Part shown: positions 13,060-20,856 of the stretch, piece after piece
Layout: each line of letters begins with the position of its first letter
How positions within the stretch are numbered: position 1 is the stretch's first letter
Source of the DNA: Stappia sp.
GTDB lineage: Bacteria; Pseudomonadota; Alphaproteobacteria; Rhizobiales; Stappiaceae
Assembly: GCF_040110915.1 (NCBI RefSeq)
Contig: NZ_CP157793.1
Location: 1,686,939-1,750,938, forward strand
Direction of reading: 5' to 3'
DNA: 64,000 nt
Made by a program: the position numbers and the translations under genes
Notes under the pieces: generated by a model
The model's input: the letters and a program-made list of their open reading frames with translations, nothing else
Databases searched by the model: none
Told to the model about the DNA's origin: nothing

Positions 13060-13180
13060 AAAGAGATAGACCTCCTCCCCTATCTCTTTGGCGTGCTCGG
13101 ACGGGACCTCCTCCTCCCAATCCCGTCCGGACAATGCGTCGCCCGCCGGTCCTCCTCCCTCCGGCGGGCGATCGCATTTT
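13060..13180 (+). ncRNA. CcsR/cuckoo-type small RNA array, three CCUCCUCCC hairpins
   Basis: Three consecutive perfect or near-perfect stem-loops each expose CCTCCTCCC in the loop. Hairpin 1: 13060-13089, 10-bp stem AAAGAGATAG. Hairpin 2: 13098-13129, 9-bp stem CGGACGGGA with loop CCTCCTCCTCCCAA. Hairpin 3: 13133-13178, a 17-bp stem with one bulged base, followed by a T-run at 177-180 that makes it the terminator. The stem sequences are unrelated while the loop is constant, which indicates selection on the loop. The anti-Shine-Dalgarno loop and the position directly after a DUF1127 gene match the CcsR (Rhodobacter) and cuckoo RNA family. The array is probably co-transcribed with the gene and processed. 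Confidence 0.88.
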
Positions 13181-13394
13181 CAAAGGCCCCGCTCCGCTCG
13201 ACGACCCGCGCCGGCCCCGCCTCGATGCGATCTGCAAAAGCCGCATGGGCGATCTGCCGTTTCGGCCGGTCACGAACGGACCGAGCGACCCCATATCCGA
13301 GACAGACACGCCCCGGCCGAAATGCTGCGGCGCAACATTCCCGCCCGTGCGTCGCCATTCGCATGACGCCGGCAAGATGACGATGGAGACTCCC

Positions 13395-13544
13395 ATGCTC
13401 GACACGCTCGTGCGCAAATATCATTCCTGGCAGATGTACCGTCGCACCTACGACGAACTGTCCCGCCTTTCGAACCGCGAACTGAACGACCTGGGCATCG
13501 GCCGCGGCGACATCGACTTCATCGCGCGCAAAAGCATGCGCTGA
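13395..13544 (+). CDS. DUF1127 micro-protein, copy 2
   Basis: A 49-residue protein (MLDTLVRKYHSW...) with the DUF1127 core LSRLSNRELNDLGIGRGDI and a basic C-terminus. It aligns without gaps to copy 1. The start is placed at 13395 because GGAG lies six bases before it; an upstream ATG at 13377 would add six residues. A strong conventional terminator follows, and a second array of CCTCCTCCC hairpins begins 270 bases after the stop. The two copies probably arose by local duplication of a gene plus RNA-array unit. Confidence 0.9.
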   Translation: MLDTLVRKYHSWQMYRRTYDELSRLSNRELNDLGIGRGDIDFIARKSMR

Positions 13545-13580
13545 GGCATTCGGCCGCAGCCAGGCGCGATACAGTGTTTC

Positions 13581-13617
13581 AAAAGGGCATCGCCGGATCA
13601 TCCGGCGGTGCCCTTTT
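13581..13617 (+). terminator. Rho-independent terminator after DUF1127 copy 2
   Basis: A 17-bp stem with one wobble (AAAAGGGCATCGCCGGA at 13581-13597, complementary arm 13601-13617 ending CCCTTTT) has a three-base loop. Unlike the neighbouring hairpins its loop lacks CCTCC. Confidence 0.85.
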
Positions 13618-13813
13618 GCTTTGTCAGCCCGCGCTCGTCACCGGTTGACGCAGCGTTTTCGGGACATCTGCGGAGCGGGGGATCATGGTGCCGGATGCCA
13701 TTGCAGCCGGGCCGTCCGGAGGCGCCTTGTGACCCGCGCAAAAGACAGGGCTGCTATGCATCGGCTGATCTGGAAACCGGCGCGCGACTCGACCATATCG
13801 GGGTCAACGGAAC

Positions 13814-13926
13814 GGGCGCACCTCCTCCCAGCGCCCTACCGTACAGGCTGGCTTCCTCCTCCCAATGCCAGCCTTTTCCAAAACGACGCCCACCGGTACC
13901 TCCTCCCGCCGGTGGGCGTTCGTTTT
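13814..13926 (+). ncRNA. CcsR/cuckoo-type small RNA array, second set of three CCUCCUCCC hairpins
   Basis: Three further stem-loops each carry CCTCCTCCC in the loop. Hairpin 4: 13814-13836, stem GGGCGC, loop ACCTCCTCCCA. Hairpin 5: 13845-13874, stem AGGCTGGC, loop TTCCTCCTCCCAAT. Hairpin 6: arms 880-896 and 909-926 of the 13000s, ending CGTTTTT, which makes it the terminator. Stems again differ completely while loops are constant. It lies 197 bases beyond the terminator of DUF1127 copy 2, so it needs its own promoter or read-through. I see no convincing promoter and no small gene in the gap. Confidence 0.82.
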
Positions 13927-14102
13927 TCCGGCATCCCTTCATCCGATACGGCTGTTTCGAGGGTCCCTGACTGCGCCGCGAGACCGTGCGCTCAAGGGAT
14001 TTTCTCTCCCGTCACCGCGAATGACGGGCGGGGCCGGCCCATGGCGCGTCACGCAACGGGGAAGCGATGCAGGTGCGCGGCCGCGCGTACGGGAGGGGCT
14101 GC

Positions 14103-14426
14103 CTAAGTGCGGTCGCGCGGCGCCATCATGTCCAGATAGGCCCGCTGCATGTCCTGCAGCCGTCCGGCGACCTTGGCATTGGCCTTGAAGGCCGTTTCGG
14201 CCTGCATCATGTCGATCATCGCGCGGGTGGTGTCGGGCGACAGCGCTCCGGCCGAGGCGCCCGAGGCCCGCGGCCCGGCCTCCGGCGCGCCCGCCCCGTC
14301 GCCGGTCGTCTGCTCGACAAGGCGATTGCCCGCCTCCGCCCCGCCGGCAACGATCCGCCGGGCCGAGGTTTCGAAGCGCGACTGGGCGGCCGAGAGACCG
14401 CCGAGGGTGATCGAAAGCGCGTTCAT
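14103..14426 (-). CDS. small flagellar basal-body-rod-like protein
   Basis: A 107-residue protein. The N-terminus (MNALSITLGGLSAAQSRFETSARRI) resembles the helical start of flagellar rod and hook proteins. The C-terminus (TRAMIDMMQAETAFKANAKV) resembles the flagellar basal-body rod C-terminal helix, where the family has a VxxM-QAxxAYxAN pattern. A short Ala/Gly/Pro linker joins the two. Such mini FlgC-like proteins occur outside flagellar operons in Hyphomicrobiales. No other flagellar genes are nearby, so its role is uncertain. Confidence 0.6.
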   Translation of the reverse strand: MNALSITLGGLSAAQSRFETSARRIVAGGAEAGNRLVEQTTGDGAGAPEAGPRASGASAGALSPDTTRAMIDMMQAETAFKANAKVAGRLQDMQRAYLDMMAPRDRT

Positions 14427-14574
14427 GCCTCGAGAATGCCCGAACGCCCGTTAACAGGACTTGAGCGCACCGGCGCAAATTGCGCATAACGGGGCTCATG
14501 CGCAGCTCCCACGCTTCCGATCTCCCGCCCTTCCGCGCCCTTGGCCCCGCCGCCCCGATCTTGCCGGGCAGGAC

Positions 14575-15504
14575 ATGGTGACGGTCCTCGGCATCACGGG
14601 GCCCTTCTTCGCGGTCGTGGCGCTCGGCTATCTCGCCGGTCGGCGCGGCTGGATGCCGGACGGCGCCGTGCGCAGCCTCAACGTCTTCGTCTTCTATTTC
14701 GCCATGCCGGCGCTGATCATCCAGGCGCTGTCCGGGCAGGATATCGCGGCCGCGCTCGGCGGCGCGGCGGTGCTGGTGTGGCTGAGCGCGGGTCTGGCCG
14801 CCTTCGCGCTCGCCATGGCGGCGATGCGCCTGCTGTTCGCCGCGCCGATCGGCGAACTGGCGCTGGCCGGCCAGGCCGCCTCCGTCGGCAACATCGGGTT
14901 TCTCGCGCTTCCCCTGATGCTCGCGACCTTCGGCGATGCGGCGGCACCACTGATCGCGGTGGCGCTGATCGTCGACCTCACGGTGCTCATCCCGCTGTCC
15001 ATCGGGCTGATCGAATGGGGGCGCGGCTCGGGCGAGACGACCCGCATGCTCGCCGGCATCGCCCGCGGCATGCTCGTCAATCCCTTCATCCTCGCCATTG
15101 CCGCCGGCGCCGCCCTGGCGCTGTCGGGCCTCGACCTGCCGCAGGCCGGCGAGCGCCTGCTGGCGTTCCTCGGCAATGCCGCCGGCGCGACGGCGCTTTT
15201 CGCGCTCGGCGTTTCGCTGTCGGAGCGGCGCACCGGCGGCGACAGAAAGGCCATCGCGCTGCTGTGCGGCTTCAAGCTGATCCTGCATCCGCTGCTGGTG
15301 ATCGCAGCGAGCGCGGCCTTCGGCCTCGACGCGGCGCAAACGGCGCTTCTGGTCGTGATCGCCGCCATGCCCATTGCCGGCAACGTCTTCGTGATCGCGG
15401 AGCGCTATGGCATTCTGGTGCAGCGCCTGTCGACGGCGATCCTTCTCTCCACCGCCGCCGCACTGATCACCGTGTCGCTGGCCGTCCTGCTGGCCGGGGC
15501 CTGA
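14575..15504 (+). CDS. AEC (auxin efflux carrier) family transporter
   Basis: A 309-residue membrane protein with about ten predicted helices, the size of bacterial AEC/MdcF-type permeases. Family features include the N-terminal FFAVVALGYLAGRRGWM segment, FYFAMPALIIQAL, and the GNIGFLALPLM stretch in the middle of the first half. These carriers move organic acids or export metabolites by a bile-acid-transporter-like fold; the substrate cannot be told from sequence. ATG 14575 is chosen because it starts helix 1 directly, preceded by AGGA close to the start. It is transcribed alone ahead of the peptidase gene. Confidence 0.8.
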   Translation: MVTVLGITGPFFAVVALGYLAGRRGWMPDGAVRSLNVFVFYFAMPALIIQALSGQDIAAALGGAAVLVWLSAGLAAFALAMAAMRLLFAAPIGELALAGQAASVGNIGFLALPLMLATFGDAAAPLIAVALIVDLTVLIPLSIGLIEWGRGSGETTRMLAGIARGMLVNPFILAIAAGAALALSGLDLPQAGERLLAFLGNAAGATALFALGVSLSERRTGGDRKAIALLCGFKLILHPLLVIAASAAFGLDAAQTALLVVIAAMPIAGNVFVIAERYGILVQRLSTAILLSTAAALITVSLAVLLAGA

Positions 15505-15610
15505 GACGGAGACGGCGACGGTCACGGCGACAGACACGGCGCCAACGGCTGACAGGCGGCCCGCGCGGCCCCATATTCTCCCGCAGACACCCGCGAACGA
15601 GGCTTCTTCC

Positions 15611-17689
15611 ATGTCCATGTCCCAGACCGGCACCGGATCCGACTCCACCGCCGCCAATCCGCTTCTCGAATCCTGGTCGACGCCCTTCGGCCTGCCGCCG
15701 TTCTCGCGGATCGCGCCGGAGCATTTCGCCCCCGCCTTCGACGAGGCGCTCGCCGAGCAGCGCCGCGAGATCGCGGCAATCGCCGACAATCGGCAAGAGC
15801 CCGACTTCGCCAATACCATCGTGGCGCTGGAGCGGGCCGGCGAGACGCTGACCCGCGTCGCCTCCGTGTTCTTCAACCTCACGGGCGCGCATACCTCGCC
15901 GGAGTTGCAGGCCATCGAACGCGACATCGCGCCGAAGCTCGCCCGCCGGTCGAGCGAGATCCTGCTCGATCAGGCCCTCTTCGCGCGCATCGAATCTCTG
16001 TGGGCGCGGCGCGACGCGCTCGGTCTCGACGCCGAGCAGGCGCGGGTGCTGGAGCGCTATCACACGATGTTCCGCCGCGCGGGGGCCGCCCTCGACGACG
16101 CGGGACGCGAACGCATCGGCGAGATCGGCGAGCGGCTTGCGGTCGTGGGCACGCAATTCGCGCAGAACATGCTGGCGGACGAGGCGTCCTATCAGCTCGT
16201 TCTCGAGACCGAAGCGGATCTCGCCGGCCTGCCGGGGTTCCTGCGCCATGCGGCGGCGGAAGCCGCGAGCGAACGCGGCCTTCCCGGCAAGCACGTCATC
16301 ACCCTGTCGCGCTCGCTGATCGAGCCGTTCCTGCAGTTTTCCACCCGTCGCGACCTGCGCGAACAGGCGTTCACCGCCTGGACCCGGCGCGGCGAGAACG
16401 GCGGGCCGACGGACAATCGGGCGCTGATTGCCGAAACGCTGGCGCTGCGGGCGGAGCGTGCGGCCCTTCTGGGCTACGACAGCTTTGCCGCCTACAAGCT
16501 CGAGGACAGCATGGCCAAGACGCCCGAACGGGTGCGCGACCTGCTCGAGGCCGTGTGGCAGCCGGCGGTCGCGACCGCAAGGCAGGAGGCCGAGGCGTTG
16601 CAGGGGCTCGCAGCCGAGCTCGGCGACAATGTCACGCTCGCGGCCTGGGACTGGCGTTATTATGCGGAGAAGCTGCGCCAGCGCGATCATGCGCTCGACG
16701 ATGCCGAGATCAAGCCCTACTTCCAGCTCGACCGCATCATCGAGGCGGCCTTCCACACCGCGTCCCGTCTGTTCGGCCTGCGCTTCAAGGAGGTCAAGGG
16801 GCTCGACCTCTATCATCCGGATGTGCGCGCCTTCGCGGTCACCGACAATGACGGCTCCGAGATCGGCCTGTTCCTCGGCGACTATTTCGCCCGCGCCTCG
16901 AAACGCAGCGGCGCCTGGATGAGCGCATTCCGCAAGCAGCAACGGCTGGCAGGCGATATCCGGCCGATCATCGTCAACGTCATGAACTTCGCCAAGGCAC
17001 CGGCCGGCGAGCCGACGCTGCTCACCTTCGACGACGCACGCACGCTCTTCCACGAGTTCGGCCATGCCCTGCACGGGCTCCTGTCGGATGTGACCTATCC
17101 GCTGATTTCCGGCACCTCCGTCGCCCGCGACTTCGTCGAACTGCCCTCGCAACTCTTCGAGCACTGGCTGGAACAACCGGACCTGCTGTCGACCTTCGCC
17201 GTTCATGCGACAACCGGCGCGCCGCTGCCCGACGATCTCACCAAGCGCCTGCTGGCGGCGCGCACATTCAACCAGGGCTTCGAGACCGTGGAGTATCTGG
17301 CCTCCGCGCTGTTCGATCTGGACATCCACCATGACCCGCAGGCCGCCACGCGCGACGCGCGGGAGCTCGAGCGCGGCGTGTTGAGCCGGCTCGGCATGCC
17401 GCAGGAGATCGTGATGCGCCATCGCCCCACCCACTTCGCGCATGTCTTTTCCGGCGACGGATATGCCGCGGGCTACTACAGCTACATGTGGTCGGAGGTG
17501 ATGGACGCCGACGCCTTCACCGCTTTCGAGGAAACGGGCGACGTCTTCCATCCCGAAACGGCCGCAAAGCTGCATCGCCACATCTATGCGAGCGGCGGCC
17601 GCCAGGATCCGGAAGCCGCCTATATCGCCTTTCGTGGCGCCCTGCCGGACACCGGGCCGCTGCTGAAAAAACGCGGCTTCGCCGCCTGA
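15611..17689 (+). CDS. M3 family metallopeptidase (oligopeptidase A / Dcp type)
   Basis: A 692-residue cytoplasmic zinc oligopeptidase that degrades short peptides. The thimet-oligopeptidase fold is visible from the N-terminal helical part (NPLLESW, FSRIAPEHFAPAFDEAL) to the catalytic HEFGH at residues 481-485 inside FDDARTLFHEFGHALHGLLS. The third zinc ligand Glu is expected about 25 residues later, in the FVELPSQLFEHW stretch. Length is typical for PrlC/Dcp. It could be named prlC or dcp; sequence alone does not decide between oligopeptidase and dipeptidyl-carboxypeptidase activity. Confidence 0.92.
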   Translation: MSMSQTGTGSDSTAANPLLESWSTPFGLPPFSRIAPEHFAPAFDEALAEQRREIAAIADNRQEPDFANTIVALERAGETLTRVASVFFNLTGAHTSPELQAIERDIAPKLARRSSEILLDQALFARIESLWARRDALGLDAEQARVLERYHTMFRRAGAALDDAGRERIGEIGERLAVVGTQFAQNMLADEASYQLVLETEADLAGLPGFLRHAAAEAASERGLPGKHVITLSRSLIEPFLQFSTRRDLREQAFTAWTRRGENGGPTDNRALIAETLALRAERAALLGYDSFAAYKLEDSMAKTPERVRDLLEAVWQPAVATARQEAEALQGLAAELGDNVTLAAWDWRYYAEKLRQRDHALDDAEIKPYFQLDRIIEAAFHTASRLFGLRFKEVKGLDLYHPDVRAFAVTDNDGSEIGLFLGDYFARASKRSGAWMSAFRKQQRLAGDIRPIIVNVMNFAKAPAGEPTLLTFDDARTLFHEFGHALHGLLSDVTYPLISGTSVARDFVELPSQLFEHWLEQPDLLSTFAVHATTGAPLPDDLTKRLLAARTFNQGFETVEYLASALFDLDIHHDPQAATRDARELERGVLSRLGMPQEIVMRHRPTHFAHVFSGDGYAAGYYSYMWSEVMDADAFTAFEETGDVFHPETAAKLHRHIYASGGRQDPEAAYIAFRGALPDTGPLLKKRGFAA

Positions 17690-17769
17690 CACCGCCGCCG
17701 CCGCGCGCGGAACTCGACCTGAAGGCGAAATTGACTCATCAGTAAAACCGAGAGTATGCCATGTAAAAA

Positions 17770-17798
17770 TTGACAGGATTCCTAATCATTCGAAACAT
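17770..17798 (+). promoter_or_regulatory. candidate promoter of the GGDEF/EAL gene
   Basis: TTGACA (17770-17775) and AAACAT (17793-17798) are separated by 17 bp inside a conspicuously AT-rich stretch (about 17750-17840) in otherwise GC-rich DNA, 84 bases before the gene start. The -35 is perfect and the -10 is weak. Confidence 0.45.
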
Positions 17799-17881
17799 TT
17801 ACGTTTTAACTATCCTTTTTCGGGAATCGAAATAAGATGATGACAAGGCACCGCTAGGGAACTTTCAAAGCCGGAGGCCAG

Positions 17882-20230
17882 GTGGTCGGTCCGCAGACAT
17901 CAGATGACTTGGCCGAGACCGCGCCCGGGCGCCTCTGCGACGACGCCGGGAAACGTCTGCGTGCGGCACAACTTTCGGCCATCCAGCGCGTGTCGGCGCT
18001 CGCCATGGGCGCCAACCTTGCCTGTCTGGCCATTGTCGTCACCGCGCTTTCGCGGAGCGCGGGATCGTCGCGTCTGGACCTGACATCTCTTGCGCTCTGG
18101 GCCACCGCTCTCGGCGGCGTCGCGCTCTACGGTCTCGTCGCCGCGCTGCGGCGGCGCGGCAAACGCTATCCGCTCACCGCTCACGGCCGCGTGGAGGCGG
18201 CCCTGGTGATCCACAGCGCCCTGCTCGGCATCGGCTGGGGCGTGCTGCCGCTCCTTGCCTTCAACGCCGTCGACGGTGCGATGCAGGTGCTGATCGCCGC
18301 GATCTGCGTCGGCATGATCAGCGGTGGCGCCTTCGTTCTGGCGCCGATGCCGCGCGCGGCCATCTGCTACGTCGCGACCCTTGGAACGGGCGCAGCGCTC
18401 GCTCTGGCGATCGCCGGCTGGCCCCTGGTCCTCTATGGCACGATTGCGCTGGCGATTTTCTGCGCGATCCAGATCTTCGTAATCTTGAAGGCCTCCGACT
18501 GGTTTCGGGAGCATTTCCAGACCGTCGCCAGCCTGTCGCGCACCAATGGCGTCATTCACCTGCTGCTCAAGGACTATGAGGAGAACGCGAGCGACTTCCT
18601 TTGGGAGATCGACGCCGACGGTGTGCTCGTCTCCGTGCCGCCGCGCATGGCGGAGGTCTTCGGACAGACCGCCGCCCGCCTGCGCGGCCAGGATTTCGTC
18701 TCGCTGTTCGACCAGGACGCGGCTCCGCGCGACGTCGAGACCCTCGCCGGGGCGATACGCCAGCGAACCGCCTTCCGCGACCTGACGGTGCCTTTGCGCG
18801 TGCCGGACGGAGCGGACCGGCGCTGGCTGTCGCTGCGGGCCCGCCCCGCCGTGAGCGAGACCGGCGTCATTCTCGGTCTTCAGGGGGTGGGATCGGACAT
18901 CACGCACCTCAAGCATGCGCAGGACCAATTGCGCCGGGTCGCCAACGAGGACTATCTGACCGGTGTTCTGAGCCGCGCCGCCTTTCACGAAAACGTCGAG
19001 AGCCTTCTCCTTGCCTTGCCGTCATCGGACTACGACGGCCTGTGCATGGCGCTGGTCGATCTGGACAACTTCAAGCAGATCAACGATCTGCACGGTCATC
19101 CCACCGGTGACGAGTTGCTCCGCCAGCTCGCGACCCGCTTCCGCGAGGCCTTCGCCGGTGACCCCCGCGTGCTGATCGCGCGCACGGGCGGCGACGAGTT
19201 TTCCATCTACTGGACGCTCCGGGGCGAGGAGCGCGCCCGATCGCTCGATCTGGTCGCCCGCATCCTGTCGTGCCTGGACGCGCCCTTTCAGCTCGGTCCG
19301 GGCGGGCGCATGGTGCATTCGCTCAGCGCCAGCGTCGGCGTGGCCTTCGCCCCGGATCACGGCACCACACGGCCCGATCTGGTCCGCAATGCGGATCTCG
19401 CCCTCTATCGGGCCAAGGACCTCGGCCGCAATCGCTACCATGTGTACGACGACGATCTGGGACGCGTGGCCCGCGAACGCCACCGCCTCGCCGTCGACCT
19501 GCGCGCGGCCTTCGAGCGCAACGAACTCACGCTGCACTTTCAGCCGATCGTTTCCCTCGCCTCGAACCGGGTCAAGGCCTATGAAACGCTGTTGCGCTGG
19601 CACGATCCGCAGCGGCGCTGGGTGCCACCGCCAAGGATCATCGCGGCGGCGGAGGAAACCGGGCTGATCGACGCTCTCGGAGACTGGATCCTGACGCGGG
19701 CCGCGCGCACGGCGACCGGCTGGGACGAGGACACGATTGTCTCCGTGAACCTGTCGCCGGCACAGGCAGCTGCGGGCAACCTTGCCGAGCGGGTGCGCAA
19801 GATCCTGTCGGACACGGGATTGCCGCCGCACAGGCTTCAGCTGGAACTCACCGAGTCGAGCCTGTTCGACAGCGATCCCAGCATCGTTCAGGCACTCACC
19901 GAACTTGGCAAGACGGGCGTCCGCCTTGCGCTCGACGATTTCGGCACGGGCTATTCGCAGCTCTCTTATCTGCTGCGCTTCCGCATCTCGACGGTGAAGA
20001 TCGACCGCACCTTCATCGGCGACAGTCTTACGTCGCGCGAGTGCAACACGATCGTCAAGGCGATCGTCGCCATGGCGCGGGCACTGGGGATCGCCATCAC
20101 GGCCGAAGGTGTCGAGACCCCGGAGCAGCTCGAGTTCGTGCGCAGCATCGGATGCGACACGGTTCAGGGCTATCTGCTCGGCCGCCCCCAGCCCATGCCC
20201 CTGCGCGACAGCGACGCCGAAAGCGCCTGA
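17882..20230 (+). CDS. membrane-anchored PAS-GGDEF-EAL cyclic-di-GMP protein
   Basis: A 782-residue protein. About six transmembrane helices (residues 35-210) come first, then a PAS-like domain (about 235-345), a GGDEF domain and an EAL domain. The cyclase motif GGDEF is intact at residues 436-440, but no RxxD inhibitory site precedes it. The phosphodiesterase domain has ETL at 568-570 in place of EAL, keeping the metal-binding Glu, and retains LTESSLF, DDFGTGYS, KIDRTFI and EGVET. It may therefore make and break c-di-GMP. The start is a GTG with GGAGG only four bases upstream, so the N-terminus is slightly uncertain. Confidence 0.93.
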   Translation: MVGPQTSDDLAETAPGRLCDDAGKRLRAAQLSAIQRVSALAMGANLACLAIVVTALSRSAGSSRLDLTSLALWATALGGVALYGLVAALRRRGKRYPLTAHGRVEAALVIHSALLGIGWGVLPLLAFNAVDGAMQVLIAAICVGMISGGAFVLAPMPRAAICYVATLGTGAALALAIAGWPLVLYGTIALAIFCAIQIFVILKASDWFREHFQTVASLSRTNGVIHLLLKDYEENASDFLWEIDADGVLVSVPPRMAEVFGQTAARLRGQDFVSLFDQDAAPRDVETLAGAIRQRTAFRDLTVPLRVPDGADRRWLSLRARPAVSETGVILGLQGVGSDITHLKHAQDQLRRVANEDYLTGVLSRAAFHENVESLLLALPSSDYDGLCMALVDLDNFKQINDLHGHPTGDELLRQLATRFREAFAGDPRVLIARTGGDEFSIYWTLRGEERARSLDLVARILSCLDAPFQLGPGGRMVHSLSASVGVAFAPDHGTTRPDLVRNADLALYRAKDLGRNRYHVYDDDLGRVARERHRLAVDLRAAFERNELTLHFQPIVSLASNRVKAYETLLRWHDPQRRWVPPPRIIAAAEETGLIDALGDWILTRAARTATGWDEDTIVSVNLSPAQAAAGNLAERVRKILSDTGLPPHRLQLELTESSLFDSDPSIVQALTELGKTGVRLALDDFGTGYSQLSYLLRFRISTVKIDRTFIGDSLTSRECNTIVKAIVAMARALGIAITAEGVETPEQLEFVRSIGCDTVQGYLLGRPQPMPLRDSDAESA

Positions 20231-20253
20231 GGCGCGCCGAGACCGGGCGCGGA

Positions 20254-20856
20254 CTACAGCCCTCTCGCGCTTTCGCGCAGCAACTCGTCCACATAGGGCA
20301 CGAACGACCGCCAGACCTCGATCACGAAACGCTCGGGCGCCGTCCGCCACAGGACGATTTCCGCCTTGGTGAAGAGCGTGCGCGTGACCTGCCCCACCGG
20401 GAAAGCCGCCGGATCGAGGTCGAGAAACACCTGCGTGTTCAACAGATCCGCCGCCCGTGGCCCCTCGACGATGAGCGCCAGATTGCGCTCGCTCACGTCG
20501 ACAAGCGCATGCGGCACGCGGTCGAGCGCAGCAGAAAGATCCCCGGCGAGGCTTGCCGCACGGGTACGGGCAGCCGCGTCGACAGTCGCGGCGTCATCGC
20601 CGGCGCAGTCGGCGGCCGCCAGAAGCAGCCATTCGTCGGGGCCCAGCCACAGGGCCGCCCGCTCGCCCACGGCATTGGACGCCAGCGGTGTCATCGGCAG
20701 CGACGCGCCGAAGGCCGCGCCCGCCTTGCCGGCGGCGACCGCGTCTCCGCGAAAGGCGAGCCGGGCGAGCGGAGCCGCGCGATGCACGGCGACGTCGGGC
20801 GACGAAAGAACCTCGGCGTCCTGCGACGCCGGTCGATGGAGCAGGGTCTCAGACAT
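20254..20856 (-). CDS. soxG: sarcosine oxidase gamma subunit
   Basis: The 200-residue gamma subunit of heterotetrameric sarcosine oxidase (TSOX). It has the GcvT-like small fold with ALWLGPDEWLLL, VDVSERNLALIVEGPRAADLLN and FTKAEIVLWR, all typical of SoxG. It is the last gene of soxBDAG. Its start overlaps the soxA stop by eight bases, so translation is coupled. The subunit stabilises the complex and has no catalytic centre of its own. Confidence 0.92.
   Translation of the reverse strand: MSETLLHRPASQDAEVLSSPDVAVHRAAPLARLAFRGDAVAAGKAGAAFGASLPMTPLASNAVGERAALWLGPDEWLLLAAADCAGDDAATVDAAARTRAASLAGDLSAALDRVPHALVDVSERNLALIVEGPRAADLLNTQVFLDLDPAAFPVGQVTRTLFTKAEIVLWRTAPERFVIEVWRSFVPYVDELLRESARGL

Noticed and set aside
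13643..13671. Promoter (TTGACG with 17-bp spacing) for the second hairpin array
   Set aside because: The matching -10 is CTGCGG, too far from consensus, and lies 140 bases before the array.
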